Shown: positions 16,837-26,694 of the stretch, one piece after another | Layout: every line of letters begins with the position of its first letter | Position numbering within the stretch: position 1 is the stretch's first letter | Translations under genes and position numbers: made by a program | Notes under the pieces: generated by a model | The model's database searches: none | Told to the model about the DNA's origin: nothing | The model's input: the letters and a program-made list of their open reading frames with translations, nothing else | Origin: Cloacibacillus evryensis DSM 19522 | Lineage (GTDB): Bacteria > Synergistota > Synergistia > Synergistales > Synergistaceae | Reading direction: 5' to 3' | NCBI RefSeq assembly: GCF_000585335.1 | Contig: NZ_KK073872.1 | Coordinates: forward strand, 1,727,283-1,791,282 | DNA length: 64,000 bases

Positions 16837-17546
16837 TCGCCGCCGCAGTCCCTTAAATGTAAAGTGTCGTTGAGATATGACAGAATATACCTGTTTCCCG
16901 CCTCCACGCTGAACGCGGAGATTGAACAATTATCTATACGCGTCTTCCAGAATATATTTGAGCGCGGCAGCTCCAGCATCGGCAAAAATAACGCGCGCAG
17001 CATCGCCCCGTGCCCGACAACGACTATATTATCCTCCGGGCGGGTAAGAAGCATCTTCGCAACCTTAGATGACCTCGCGTACAGCCGCTCCATCTTTTCT
17101 CCTCCAGGCGCGTCGACATGCAGCTGATTCCGGCGCCATTTATAAAAAAGTTCTTCGCCGAAACGATTCTTTATCTCATTTACGGTGAGGCCCTCCCACT
17201 CGCCGAAGTTTACCTCTTCCAGGAGATCCAGCTTTTCTACATTTATCCCGGCGTGGTGACACGCGATCTTCTCCGCCGTTTCGTAGGCGCGTGAAAGCGG
17301 ACTGCTGATTATCGCCTCTATCTTCGCCTTGGCAAAGCGCAGCCCCGTCCTGCGCGCCTGTTCACGCCCCTCTTCGCATAGAGGGATATCGGTAACTCCC
17401 TGATAACGAAACTGATTGTTCCATTCCGTCTTTCCGTGACGCACAAAAAAAATTTTTTTGCCCGTGATCGGCGCGCTGAGTCCGGGGGCCTCGTTTACCT
17501 CATTTTTATTATTCAAATCATGCCCTCCCTCTATCTTTACAACCAT
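16812..17546 (-). CDS. Histidine phosphatase family protein (phosphoglycerate-mutase-like)
   Basis: The RHG motif IFFVRHGKTEWN carries the phospho-accepting His, the catalytic ESP-type region reads ISSPLSRAYETAE, and VVVGHGAMLRALF supplies the second His. Family members hydrolyse small phosphate esters, including alpha-ribazole-P, sugar phosphates and phosphoglycerate; the substrate cannot be told from sequence. The frame opens at an ATG at 17546, but GGGAGGG sits correctly for a TTG at 17516, which I prefer. It lies just downstream of the tRNA terminator and would have led into the sigma factor gene before the transposon arrived. Confidence 0.88.
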   Translation of the reverse strand: MVVKIEGGHDLNNKNEVNEAPGLSAPITGKKIFFVRHGKTEWNNQFRYQGVTDIPLCEEGREQARRTGLRFAKAKIEAIISSPLSRAYETAEKIACHHAGINVEKLDLLEEVNFGEWEGLTVNEIKNRFGEELFYKWRRNQLHVDAPGGEKMERLYARSSKVAKMLLTRPEDNIVVVGHGAMLRALFLPMLELPRSNIFWKTRIDNCSISAFSVEAGNRYILSYLNDTLHLRDCGGEIISMPII

Positions 17547-17560
17547 CTAAAAAAAGAAAA

Positions 17561-17585
17561 GGGCTTAGGAGATTCTCCTAAGCCC
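17561..17585 (-). terminator. Terminator of the tRNA operon
   Basis: A 10-bp perfect stem (GGGCTTAGGA with TCCTAAGCCC) and five-base loop are followed, on the minus strand, by TTTTCTTTTTTT. Confidence 0.88.
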
Positions 17586-17597
17586 TCGACACTTCAG

Positions 17598-17673
17598 TGG
17601 AGCCAACTTCCGGACTCGAACCGGAGACCTGCGCATTACGAGTGCGCTGCTCTACCAACTGAGCTAAGTTGGC
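17598..17673 (-). tRNA. tRNA-Thr (anticodon CGT)
   Basis: A complete cloverleaf on the minus strand: acceptor GCCAACT/AGTTGGC, T loop GGTTCGAGTCC, anticodon loop CTCGTAA within the GCGCA/TGCGC stem. The CCA end is encoded (17598-17600). Seven bases separate it from tRNA-Gly. Confidence 0.96.
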
Positions 17674-17679
17674 GAAACC

Positions 17680-17755
17680 TGGAGCGGACAACGGGATTCG
17701 AACCCGCGACCCTTAGCTTGGGAAGCTAATGCTCTACCAGCTGAGCTATATCCGC
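17680..17755 (-). tRNA. tRNA-Gly (anticodon CCC)
   Basis: A complete cloverleaf: acceptor GCGGATA/TGTCCGC, anticodon loop TTCCCAA in the TTAGC/GCTAA stem, T loop GGTTCGAATCC, encoded CCA. It is the first gene of a two-tRNA unit with tRNA-Thr. Confidence 0.96.
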
Positions 17756-17815
17756 GCAATCAACGGGAGATATAATAGCATAACTTCCGGAACTCTGCCA
17801 GTCCCTTTTAGAAAA

Positions 17816-19315
17816 TTACTGCTTTTTTCCCTCAGATTTTTTATCTTTCCATGGAGTCGGCAGTTCCTTCGTCTCCAAATCGTCGGCGGCGCGGTACTGC
17901 CAGCCGCCGCCGAGCGCAAGACAGAGGCCGACCGCCGAGTTGAGACGGTCGGCGCGGCTCCCCTCCAGCTGCAGCTGCACGGCAAGAAGGCTGCGCTGCG
18001 CGTCGAGCAGGTCAAGCTGGCTCGTCATTCCGTCAAGATATTGTGTCCTGGCAAGCTCATAGGCGCGCCGCTGCGCCTCTTCCTGCTTTACTTCAAGGCT
18101 TACGACCGCTTCGCTTTTCTCATTTGCGGTGATGGCGTCGATCGTCTCCTTCATCGCGTTCTGTACGGTCTTGTAGTATTGCGCAAGCGCCTGCTGGGCC
18201 GCCGCTTCATTCTTCCTCACATTTGCCGCCAGTTTGCCGCCGTTATAAAGCGGAGCCACGACTCCCGCCGCCGCCGCCCATCCAGTCGGCCCGTCTAACA
18301 TCGTTCCGGGGGTGTTGTTGATATTCCCGATCAGTCCGCTGAGCGATATCGTCGGGTACTGCGCCGCCTTTGCGGAACCGATGTTGGCAAGGGCGGTCCT
18401 GTAATTGAAGACCGACTGCAAAATATCAGGGCGCTGTGTTAAAAGCTGCGCGGGAAGTCCCTCCGGGATTGCCGGGCATGGCGGGAGCTCCGCGATGTGC
18501 GCGCCTCTCGGCACCTCGCGCGAGGCAAATTCTTTGGGATCGCGTCCCATTAAAAGCAGCAGTGATGTTTCATATTGGGTCATTGCGAGCTGAAGCTGCT
18601 GTACCTGTACGGCGGTGGAGGCAACAAGCGCCTCGTTGCGCCTGACTTCAAGTTCGCTTACTTGCCCCTGCTCGTACTGGTATTTGCTCAATTCAAGGGT
18701 CCGCTGCTGCGATTTGAGGTTCTCCTGAGCTATCTGTATCTGCCGGTCCGAGGCGCGCATCGAGAAGTAGTTTTTCGCCACCTCTCCGGCCAGGGAAAGG
18801 CGTATGGTGTCCTTCGCCGCCTCCGTCGCCAGAATATTTTCTCTGGCGGCGCGCGTAGCCTTCTGAAGCTTGCCCCACAGGTCCATCTCGTAGCTGACGC
18901 CGCCCGCGGGCTCTATCACATTGGTCTCATCGCGCTTCCCGTCAGCGCCGCCAAGTATGTACGAACGGGAAACGTCCAGCTGGGCGTTCAGCGAAGGGCG
19001 CTGTTCTCCGCGCGCGGCCTTAAACGAGGCCCGCGACTGGGCGACGGCGGCAAGAGCCGCTTCGAGGTCGCGGTTGCGCCGGAAGGCTTCGTCGACGCAC
19101 AGGTTGAGGACCGGTTCGTTGAAAAGGGTCCACCAGGCGGTATTGGGCGTTATCTTCTCCGCCGCCGGCGCCTTGTCCGCAGGCAGATCGCCGGATATGG
19201 ACGCGACATAGGCCGGAGGCATGTCGTATGCCAGCGGGGACGTTATCTTGGGACCAAGATCGATATGAAAGAACGACCCGATAAAGAGTGCCGCTAAAAG
19301 CGCGCTGGTAGTCAT
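17816..19315 (-). CDS. RND efflux outer-membrane channel (NodT/OprM, TolC-type)
   Basis: This trimeric channel gives the efflux pump its exit through the outer membrane. Its 499 residues contain two OEP repeats, each with strands and long helices (LFNEPVLNLCVDEAFRRNRD ... and VVAPLYNGGKLAANVRKNEA). A signal peptide is present, but I see no lipobox Cys although relatives are often lipoproteins. It starts directly at the transporter stop (zero spacing) and is the last gene of the three-gene pump operon. Confidence 0.93.
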   Translation of the reverse strand: MTTSALLAALFIGSFFHIDLGPKITSPLAYDMPPAYVASISGDLPADKAPAAEKITPNTAWWTLFNEPVLNLCVDEAFRRNRDLEAALAAVAQSRASFKAARGEQRPSLNAQLDVSRSYILGGADGKRDETNVIEPAGGVSYEMDLWGKLQKATRAARENILATEAAKDTIRLSLAGEVAKNYFSMRASDRQIQIAQENLKSQQRTLELSKYQYEQGQVSELEVRRNEALVASTAVQVQQLQLAMTQYETSLLLLMGRDPKEFASREVPRGAHIAELPPCPAIPEGLPAQLLTQRPDILQSVFNYRTALANIGSAKAAQYPTISLSGLIGNINNTPGTMLDGPTGWAAAAGVVAPLYNGGKLAANVRKNEAAAQQALAQYYKTVQNAMKETIDAITANEKSEAVVSLEVKQEEAQRRAYELARTQYLDGMTSQLDLLDAQRSLLAVQLQLEGSRADRLNSAVGLCLALGGGWQYRAADDLETKELPTPWKDKKSEGKKQ

Positions 19316-22300
19316 TTACTTCGCCTCCCCTTCTGTTGTCGGCGCAGGCGTTTCGGATGCGGAATCCTTTTTGCGGGAGGAAAGCCGCATGACCATTGTA
19401 AAGAAGCATGGCACAAAGAATATGCCTATCACGGTTGAAGCCGTCATGCCGCCGATTATGCCTGTGCCGATCGAGTGCCGGCTCGCGGCGCCGGCGCCGG
19501 TGCTGACGGCCAGCGGCAGAACACCGAGTATAAATGCCAGCGAGGTCATTATTATCGGACGGAAACGGAGGTGCGAGGCGTTAACAGCCGCCTGCATCAG
19601 CGGCACCCCCTTCTGATGTTCCTCCAGCGCGAACTCCACTATCAGAATGGCGTTCTTCGCGGAGAGCCCGATGAGCGTGACCAGCGCCACCTGGAAATAG
19701 AGGTCGTCAGAGAGGCCGCGCATCATCGTGGCGACAAAGGCGCCGAACAGCGCGAAGGGAACGGACAGGACCACCGCAAAGGGCAGGCTCCACCGTTCAT
19801 ACTGGGCCGCGAGAATGAGGAATACCATTATTATGCCGAGCACAAAGGCGATCATCGTCGCGGCTCCGGTCTGTTTTTCCTGGTAGGCCGTACCGGTCCA
19901 GGCGAGCGTGTAACCGTCCGGCAGCGTAGAAGCGACCTCTTCAAGCGCTTTTATGACCTGTCCGGAGGTGTATCCTGCGGCCGGCTGCCCGGTCAGCTTG
20001 GCGGACGGGAAGACATTGAAACGCTCCATCGTGTCCGGCCCCGTCGTCGGACGCAGTTCGACCAACGATTCGAGTGGTATCATATCCCCGTTCTCCGAAC
20101 GTATATAGGTATATTTGATGCCGTCCGGCCTGTCCCTATAGCTTGATTCGGCTGATATGAGGACCTGAAAGGTGCGCCCCATCTTGTCGAAGTCATTCAC
20201 ATAATAGTTGCTGTATATGCTGCCCATCGCGCCGAATACGTCGGAGAGGCTTACGCCGAGGGATTTCACCTTTACCCGGTCGATGTGGACGTAATACTGC
20301 GGGACTTTTGTCGAGAATGTCGTCGTCACGCTCGCGATCTCCGGCCTTTTATCGGCCTCTTCGATGAACTTCTGTACCACGGCCTCGATCTCGTCGGCAT
20401 CCGTGGTTATCCTGCTCTGCAGATACCCCTCTACACCGCCGGTGGTGCTCATGCCGATGATGGCAGGCGGGTTGAAGGCGAATACCTGCCCGTCAGGAAT
20501 GCCCCAGGCTTTCCCCATCACCTTGTTGGCGACAGAGAAAGAATCCTCGCCTGGGCCCTTGCGCTGGTCCCAGTCCTTGAGCTTTACAAAACCGGCCCCG
20601 TAGTTCGACTGGTTGGACGAGTTCATTATATTGTAGCCAGAGAAGATAAGCGCCGTGTCCACCTGCGGCACGGAGGTGGTTATCTCCGAGACCCTCTTTG
20701 CCAGGTCTTCAGTCTGATTAAGCGAGCTTCCGTCCGGCAGGGACATCGATTCCATAATGATCCCCTGGTCTTCATCAGGAACGAGGGAGGTCGGCAGCGT
20801 CAGCGCCATCTGCGCCGTGGCCCCGACAAACAGCAGGAAAACCACGAATACCACAATACCGTGTTTCAGCATCACACGCACCGACGACGAAAAACCGTGC
20901 GTGACCTTTTCAAAGAAGGTATTGAACCATCTGAACAGCACGAATTTCGGTTTGTGTTCCGACGGTTTCAGGATCATCGCACAGAGCGCCGGCGTGAGCG
21001 AGAGCGCCACAAAGCCTGATATTATGACAGAGGTCGCTATCGTCACCGCAAACTGTTTATAGAGCTCGCCGGTGAGCCCCCCGAGAAAGGCAATCGGGAC
21101 GAAGACGGAGGTGAGCACGAGAACGATGGCGATGACCGGAGCGGTGACCTCCTCCATCGCCTTACAGGTCGCGTCGAACGGCGACAGCCCATCCTCCATA
21201 TGACGGTCGACATTCTCAATGACGACGATCGCGTCGTCGACAACGAGCCCGATCGCCAGAACGATACCAAAGAGCGTCAGCGTGTTGATCGAAAACCCAA
21301 AGGCCTTTAATCCCGCAAACGTCCCGATTATAGAGACGGGAACGGCGAGGCAGGGAATGATCGTGGCGCGGAAATCCTGTAAAAATAGCAGCACGACAAG
21401 AAAGACCAGGGCCAACGCCTCGATGAGGGTTACGATGACCTCTTCTATCGAGACACGGACAAAGGTAGTCGTGTCGTAGGGGATATCGTAAACAAGACCG
21501 CTGGGAAATTTCTTCTGCGCCTCGGCAAGCTGGGCCTTGACCTCATCACATACCTGTATGGCGTTGGCCCCCGGCGCGAGCGTAACGCCGACGGGGACCG
21601 CGGGAGTGCCGTTCTGCGTTCCCGAGAAGCTGTAGCTCTTGGCGCCGAGCTGCACGCGCGCGATATCCTTCAGATAAACGGTCTCTCCTCCGGGAAGGCT
21701 CTTGATAATGATATTCTCAAATTCCTCTTCGGTCGTCAAACGGCCGGTCGTCGTCATGATATAGGTCTTCTGCAGGTCGGCCTTAGTCGGCGCGTCGCCG
21801 AAGCGTCCGAGCGCGTACTGGCTGTTCTGATCCTTTACCGCGGCGGCGACGTCGGCGGGCGCTATCCCCAGCTGCGACATCTTGTCCGGTCTGAGCCAGA
21901 TGCGCATCGCGTAGTCCTGGTTTGTGAAGATGTTGACATCACTGACGCCAGGGATACGCTTGAGCCCGTCAACAACATTGAGCAGCGCGTAGTTGCTTAT
22001 ATAGGTCGTGTCGTAGATGCCCTGCGGAGAAAAAAGCGAGAATATGAGCAAGATGTTCGGAGACGATTTTTGCACGATGATGCCATACTGGCGAACCTCC
22101 GCCGGTATGGAGGGCGTCGCCATCTGGACGCGGTTGTTGACGTTTATCGTCGCCTGGTCGGAGTCCGTGCCGAGCTCAAATGTAACGGTGAGCGTCATGT
22201 TTCCCTGCCCGTTGCTGACGGAGTTCATATAGATCATGTCGTCGACGCCGTTTATCTGTGTCTCCAACGGAGCGGCGACCACCTGCGCTATAACCTCCGG

Positions 22301-22462
22301 CGTCGCTCCCGGATACTGCGCGCTGACGGTCACCTGCGGGGGCACCAGCTCCGGGAACTGTGCGATAGGAAGCGTATAGATGGAGACTATCCCCGCGATG
22401 ACGATGATGATCGAGCAAACGGTCGCCAGAATGGGCCGTTTTATAAACATTATGGAAAACAT
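19316..22462 (-). CDS. RND multidrug efflux transporter, HAE1 (AcrB/MexB) family
   Basis: This proton-driven inner-membrane pump has 1048 residues and twelve predicted spans. After span 1 comes a large periplasmic porter domain; the proton-relay pair of Asp is visible in GLVVDDAIVVIENVDRHMED, and a second porter domain lies between spans 7 and 8. The C-terminal repeat GLSAKNAILIVEFA mirrors the relay span. HAE1 pumps export drugs, dyes, bile salts or detergents; the substrate is unknown here. One base separates it from the adaptor gene. Confidence 0.96.
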   Translation of the reverse strand: MFSIMFIKRPILATVCSIIIVIAGIVSIYTLPIAQFPELVPPQVTVSAQYPGATPEVIAQVVAAPLETQINGVDDMIYMNSVSNGQGNMTLTVTFELGTDSDQATINVNNRVQMATPSIPAEVRQYGIIVQKSSPNILLIFSLFSPQGIYDTTYISNYALLNVVDGLKRIPGVSDVNIFTNQDYAMRIWLRPDKMSQLGIAPADVAAAVKDQNSQYALGRFGDAPTKADLQKTYIMTTTGRLTTEEEFENIIIKSLPGGETVYLKDIARVQLGAKSYSFSGTQNGTPAVPVGVTLAPGANAIQVCDEVKAQLAEAQKKFPSGLVYDIPYDTTTFVRVSIEEVIVTLIEALALVFLVVLLFLQDFRATIIPCLAVPVSIIGTFAGLKAFGFSINTLTLFGIVLAIGLVVDDAIVVIENVDRHMEDGLSPFDATCKAMEEVTAPVIAIVLVLTSVFVPIAFLGGLTGELYKQFAVTIATSVIISGFVALSLTPALCAMILKPSEHKPKFVLFRWFNTFFEKVTHGFSSSVRVMLKHGIVVFVVFLLFVGATAQMALTLPTSLVPDEDQGIIMESMSLPDGSSLNQTEDLAKRVSEITTSVPQVDTALIFSGYNIMNSSNQSNYGAGFVKLKDWDQRKGPGEDSFSVANKVMGKAWGIPDGQVFAFNPPAIIGMSTTGGVEGYLQSRITTDADEIEAVVQKFIEEADKRPEIASVTTTFSTKVPQYYVHIDRVKVKSLGVSLSDVFGAMGSIYSNYYVNDFDKMGRTFQVLISAESSYRDRPDGIKYTYIRSENGDMIPLESLVELRPTTGPDTMERFNVFPSAKLTGQPAAGYTSGQVIKALEEVASTLPDGYTLAWTGTAYQEKQTGAATMIAFVLGIIMVFLILAAQYERWSLPFAVVLSVPFALFGAFVATMMRGLSDDLYFQVALVTLIGLSAKNAILIVEFALEEHQKGVPLMQAAVNASHLRFRPIIMTSLAFILGVLPLAVSTGAGAASRHSIGTGIIGGMTASTVIGIFFVPCFFTMVMRLSSRKKDSASETPAPTTEGEAK

Positions 22463-23707
22463 TTATTTTGCTCCCTCTATAGCTACCTTTTCGCCCGGTT
22501 TTACCTTGGCGACGCCGTCAAGCACGATCTTTTCACCTTCGCTGAGTCCGCTGCCAACGAGACAGGTATTGTCTATCGTTTTAAGTATCGTTATTTCCGT
22601 CTTCTCTGTGATGTTTTCATCATTGAGCTTATAAACAAAAGATTTCTCGCCGGCCTGCACGATGGACTTCAGCGGCACCTGGATTATCTTTGGGACATAA
22701 TAGCCCTTCACAAACACACGAACAAACTGCCCGGAATAGAGCGAATTGTCTTTATTGTCAAAAACGGCGCGCGCGTTGATCGAGGCGGTCTGCGGAGTGA
22801 CAAACTGGTTCTGGAAGTCGATTTTTCCTTTTTTGTCTATCCGCGTGCCGTCCCCAAGCGCCAGCTCAACGTAAGGGCCGCCCGCCTCAGTTTTGAGGAG
22901 GCCCTGCGATATAAGCTGCGCATTTTTGCGGTATGTGTCGGCGGGGATCGCGAAATCAACGTAGACCTTGTCGGACTGTACGATCGTCGTCAGTAAACCG
23001 CCGGCCTCCACAAGGTTGCCAACGGAATAGTTTTCTTTGCCGCTCAGTCCGGATATCGGGGCTCGCACACTCGTCCATTCAAGGTCTATCTGGGACTGGC
23101 GCAGCGCGGCGCGTGACGCGTCGACCGCCGATTTTGAAGCCTCGAAATTCGACTCCGCCGTGTCGAACTCAGCCTTGCTCACGGCATTTTTTTTGTAAAG
23201 GGACGAGGCGCGGTCAAAATCAGTCTTCATCAGATTCATCTGCACCTCGCTCTGTTTCAGCGAAGCGTAGTTCCTGCTGACGGCCGCGCGGTACGGCGCC
23301 TGGTCTATGACGAACATGACCTGCCCGGCCTTTACCGGCATGCCCTCTTTATATGATTTTTTCTTTATGATGCCGCCGACTTGCGCGCGAAGCTCGGCCT
23401 GCCTAAAACCGGCCGTCTGTCCCGTGTATTCCATGGTTATCGGCATATCGGACCGCTTGACTGCCATCTCCGACACGACCGGCGGCGGTACCATAGCGGC
23501 GGCTGCCGCGGCGGCTTTTTTCTTTTCTTCGTTTTTAACGTACCACCAGCCTCCGGCGGCGGCGATAACGACGAATGCAATGATCACATATATAATATAT
23601 TTTTTGCTCTCTATATTCTGTGTCTCATCCGGTGTTTTTGCTGCGTTATTTTCGTTTTCCACGGGTACATCTACTCCTCGCGTAAGGACATTTTGTTTAA
23701 TTTTCAT
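22463..23707 (-). CDS. RND efflux periplasmic adaptor (membrane fusion protein)
   Basis: This AcrA-type adaptor bridges pump and channel. The 414-residue protein has an N-terminal membrane anchor (YIIYVIIAFVVIAAAGGWWY), lipoyl half-motifs (QVGGIIKKKSYKEGMPVKAG and APISGLSGKENYSVGNLVEA), a coiled-coil hairpin between them, and beta-barrel and membrane-proximal domains. It is first in the operon, so the promoter should lie in the 256-base gap to its right, where I see only repeated TGATCAATT motifs near 23898-23943. No regulator gene is adjacent. Confidence 0.94.
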   Translation of the reverse strand: MKIKQNVLTRGVDVPVENENNAAKTPDETQNIESKKYIIYVIIAFVVIAAAGGWWYVKNEEKKKAAAAAAAMVPPPVVSEMAVKRSDMPITMEYTGQTAGFRQAELRAQVGGIIKKKSYKEGMPVKAGQVMFVIDQAPYRAAVSRNYASLKQSEVQMNLMKTDFDRASSLYKKNAVSKAEFDTAESNFEASKSAVDASRAALRQSQIDLEWTSVRAPISGLSGKENYSVGNLVEAGGLLTTIVQSDKVYVDFAIPADTYRKNAQLISQGLLKTEAGGPYVELALGDGTRIDKKGKIDFQNQFVTPQTASINARAVFDNKDNSLYSGQFVRVFVKGYYVPKIIQVPLKSIVQAGEKSFVYKLNDENITEKTEITILKTIDNTCLVGSGLSEGEKIVLDGVAKVKPGEKVAIEGAK

Positions 23708-24012
23708 TATAGCATACTAAACAAAAACGAAATACGCCGTCTCAATGATAACAGCTAAAACATCAGCGAAAATCACTAAAGAGAACGGCGTAAAAGGCAG
23801 ACTATGCTGCCGGCAGCTTCCGCATTTTACCGCAAAATTTTCCAATGACAGGTATTCGTATCTCTGGGACCTAGCAATAACAGCACTTTATAGCAGATCA
23901 ATATAGTAAAAAATGATCAATTGCATTATCTGAAAATTGATCAATTTATCCCAACATTATAAATTATATGAAAAAGAGTTTACCCATATTTGCCGTACAA
24001 AAAACCTCGTCC

Positions 24013-24557
24013 TTAAAGCTCCAACAACATGTATATAAGTTCCTGAAATCCGGATATACGCGAATTGAAGCCTCTGGGATTCCTCCCGTATTCAATAAAT
24101 CCGTTTTTTTATACATGGATATTGCATGTGTATTTTCTGAAACTACCTCAAGCTCAAGCTGGGTATGGCCTGCTTCTCTTGCACATTCGATGCATGTTTT
24201 TGTCAATTGCTTTCCAATTCCTAATCCCCAGTACGCTTTGTCTATACCGATACCGAATGAAACTCTATGCAAGACTTTATAATTTTTCCCCACTGTCTCA
24301 ATGCCTGCCGTTCCTACGACCTTTCCTTCAATCAATGCAGCTATAAGAATTTCCTTCGGATTATCATTTTTATCGTTCAAAAATTCAATTTCTTGCTCCA
24401 AACTAAAGTTGCTCTCGTCTGGATAAGAAAGTAAGTAATCCGTTTGCCTGTGAGTTAAATTGAAATTTTCAAGAATGCCTTCAGCATCTTTACAGGTTGC
24501 ATTCCGTAGGCAGCATTCCGTGCCATCCTTTAATATTATTGATTTTTTGTAGTTCAT
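24013..24557 (-). pseudogene. GNAT N-acetyltransferase, frameshifted near its C-terminus
   Basis: GNAT motifs are clear: EILIAALIEGKVVGTAGIE (motif D/A strand), FGIGIDKAYWGLGIGKQLTK (acetyl-CoA loop) and LELEVVSENTHAISMYKK. After YKK the annotated frame continues to 23964 with an unrelated tail. One base away it reads NGFIEYGRNPRGFNSRISGF, ending at a TAA at 24013, the expected GNAT ending. The switch lies in a run of seven T (plus strand 24104-24110); eight would restore the gene. The ATG at 24557 has GGAGAG upstream. The substrate is unknown. The gene is AT-rich relative to the core. Confidence 0.85.
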
Positions 24558-24773
24558 ATTTTTTCTCTCCAAAATAACAGCTCATCTGATTGGTGCGCCC
24601 ATTCGCATTTTTCTCCTCAATACAAGTACTTTTACATCACCGGCAGGGCAAATGCATCAAATATCCTTCAATGAGTTTTCGTAGATATGAATCATCCCAG
24701 CCAGCCATATGGACAAAAGCTTTGGTATAATTTATCGCCGACACTATTTAAGACTAGCTTTTGTTATTTTCTC

Positions 24774-25556
24774 TCAAACCATATTATTTATTTGGTTTGC
24801 CATAATAATTTCCGCCAGCGAAATGTGCTCATTACGATAGTGAACCTTGGGATTCTTTTCCGGCAATGTTGTAAATTTAATAGCAAATTGTGGACAAGCA
24901 TGAATGCAAGCTAAACATGTAGTACAATTCTTATAGTCATATTCAGCCTTCTTATCTACTACCGTAATACATCCCATGGGGCAAACTTTGGCGCAAATAC
25001 CGCAGCCAATGCAGTTATCCATCACATTATATAAAGGCTTATCTTCCGCCGCCTCAATTTTTACCGGCAGCGCCAAATAAGCTCTATGCTGCTCTTTGTC
25101 TGCTTCTGTTGCCGCCTGAACATAGTGCTTTCGAGAAGCAACATCATATTTGATTATTTCAATATGTTCGTCAACTTTTTTCTCCGGATCAATATTCAAT
25201 TGCTGCTCAATATCAAAAGCAGGGATGGCATTATCAACCATAATTATAGTATTTATATAATCAGCCTGAAGGCCAATGCCTCGTAAAAAACCTTGTGTTA
25301 GTTCAGCTGCCCCACCATGATGAAAGCCATAAGTAAGTACTAGATAAAAATAATCACAAACAAATTTTGAAGTAGCTAAAAACCGTTTTACTGCTTCCGG
25401 CATTTCATGACCGAAAACAGGACAAACAACTCCTATCTTTTCGGCTCGATACTGTCTATTCATTTTATTTAATTCTTGAGGTATACTAACGATTTCACTA
25501 TCTAGCTGTTTTGCTACATATAAACTATTCCCAGTTGCGGTAAAGTAAAATAGCAT
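24774..25556 (-). CDS. EFR1-type ferredoxin with flavodoxin-like N-terminus
   Basis: The 260-residue protein begins with a flavodoxin-like P-loop (FYFTATGNSLYVAK) and ends with two 4Fe-4S motifs, CIGCGICAKVCPMG and CTTCLACIHACPQF. Such proteins are small redox carriers of anaerobes with no firmly assigned partner. It lies in the AT-rich island next to the broken acetyltransferase. The 201-base gap on its left shows no gene. Confidence 0.88.
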   Translation of the reverse strand: MLFYFTATGNSLYVAKQLDSEIVSIPQELNKMNRQYRAEKIGVVCPVFGHEMPEAVKRFLATSKFVCDYFYLVLTYGFHHGGAAELTQGFLRGIGLQADYINTIIMVDNAIPAFDIEQQLNIDPEKKVDEHIEIIKYDVASRKHYVQAATEADKEQHRAYLALPVKIEAAEDKPLYNVMDNCIGCGICAKVCPMGCITVVDKKAEYDYKNCTTCLACIHACPQFAIKFTTLPEKNPKVHYRNEHISLAEIIMANQINNMV

Positions 25557-25836
25557 GTTCTGCCTCCTTGGTTATTACATTTTCTCCGTTATCGCACATC
25601 TAGTGAGTCAAAAATTTTCGAACCTGGCAAGGCGCTCGGGCACTCACTCTTTGTGTGACATCAAGCATACCGTCTCGACGTGAGATACCTAGGCTATTCC
25701 CAAACACATTTACAAGCGCCAAAAATCCGCTGTTTTCTTGCATTTACAACCATTTTATCAACTCGACTATGTGATTTATGACTAGGCTATTTAGTAGCAT
25801 AAACTGGAAGTTGATAAATTGAAAGTACAAAAAGGC

Positions 25837-26619
25837 TTATTCTTCACACTTGCAATATTTTACTGCATTTGGGTTGACCATATCAATTTTCCAGCCTCTT
25901 GTTCCAACCTGTCCTATAATCGCAATATAGTATAAATCATCAGTAGAAACATCATCTTTTATTTTTCCTCGATATAGACTTGTTCGAAAAACTGGTTTTC
26001 CTGCCTTGTTTTGATTGTATACATTTAAGCAATAATATGTAAAAGGCTCTCTCCCTTCTTTTTCTGATTTTTTCTCTTCAACTGCCAATTTCACCTGTCC
26101 ATAAAAAACAAATAATTCGTTCTTTTCTTCCTCATCTACCCATGCATTTAGTTTTTTTCTTCGCAATGCCTTGATTATATTACCCTCATCCTTTGGCACA
26201 GGAATCAACATAGGATTATCTTTTGTACTTATAGCTGTCCCAGCACCCATCAAGCCTTTCTTCTTACCAGGTTCTTTGCAAAGCATATTAATCATAGAAT
26301 CAAGCTTGTCCTGGATTTCAGGATACGTCAAGGAATTGATTAATTCCCTTGCAACCTTTCTTGGGGCATACTGATAATTATACGTACAGCCATCCTCGTG
26401 ATTAGATGTAGGACACCTTCTCAAATGTGCTCTTACCTTAGACGTTTTATGTACAAAATACAATTCCGCTGTCTTGCATTCAGGGCAAAATATCTTACCT
26501 TCATAGTTTCCTAGTTTATTCTTGTTATTCTCAACATAATCGACCAAATCAACTAAGTCTTGGTTCTCATCCTTTGTTCTATAATAAAACTCATCGAAAC
26601 TTTTATGTTTTTCTGCCAT
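25837..26619 (-). CDS. Unknown protein with N-terminal zinc-binding cysteines
   Basis: I do not recognise this 260-residue protein. CPECKTAELYFV and, further on, RRCPTSNHEDGCTYNY could hold one zinc ion. The C-terminal half is beta-rich (ELFVFYGQVKLAVEEKK, FTYYCLNVYNQNKAGKPVF) and ends CKCEE. The gene is strongly AT-biased and sits beside a recombinase gene, so it is probably cargo of a mobile element. The 280 bases to its left contain no supported gene. Confidence 0.65.
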   Translation of the reverse strand: MAEKHKSFDEFYYRTKDENQDLVDLVDYVENNKNKLGNYEGKIFCPECKTAELYFVHKTSKVRAHLRRCPTSNHEDGCTYNYQYAPRKVARELINSLTYPEIQDKLDSMINMLCKEPGKKKGLMGAGTAISTKDNPMLIPVPKDEGNIIKALRRKKLNAWVDEEEKNELFVFYGQVKLAVEEKKSEKEGREPFTYYCLNVYNQNKAGKPVFRTSLYRGKIKDDVSTDDLYYIAIIGQVGTRGWKIDMVNPNAVKYCKCEE

Positions 26620-26694
26620 GCTACTTCACCTCATTTTCATCATTCTCATTATTGTTATAACTAGTAATTAACAAATTCAAATTTATCTAACATC

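Noticed and set aside
24687-24914. 75-codon plus-strand frame beside the ferredoxin gene
   Set aside because: No ribosome site and antisense to the ferredoxin end; AT-rich DNA gives such frames by chance.
25557-25836. Possible gene or riboswitch in the 280-base gap left of the zinc-type protein
   Set aside because: No frame with a start and ribosome site, and no recognisable riboswitch core.
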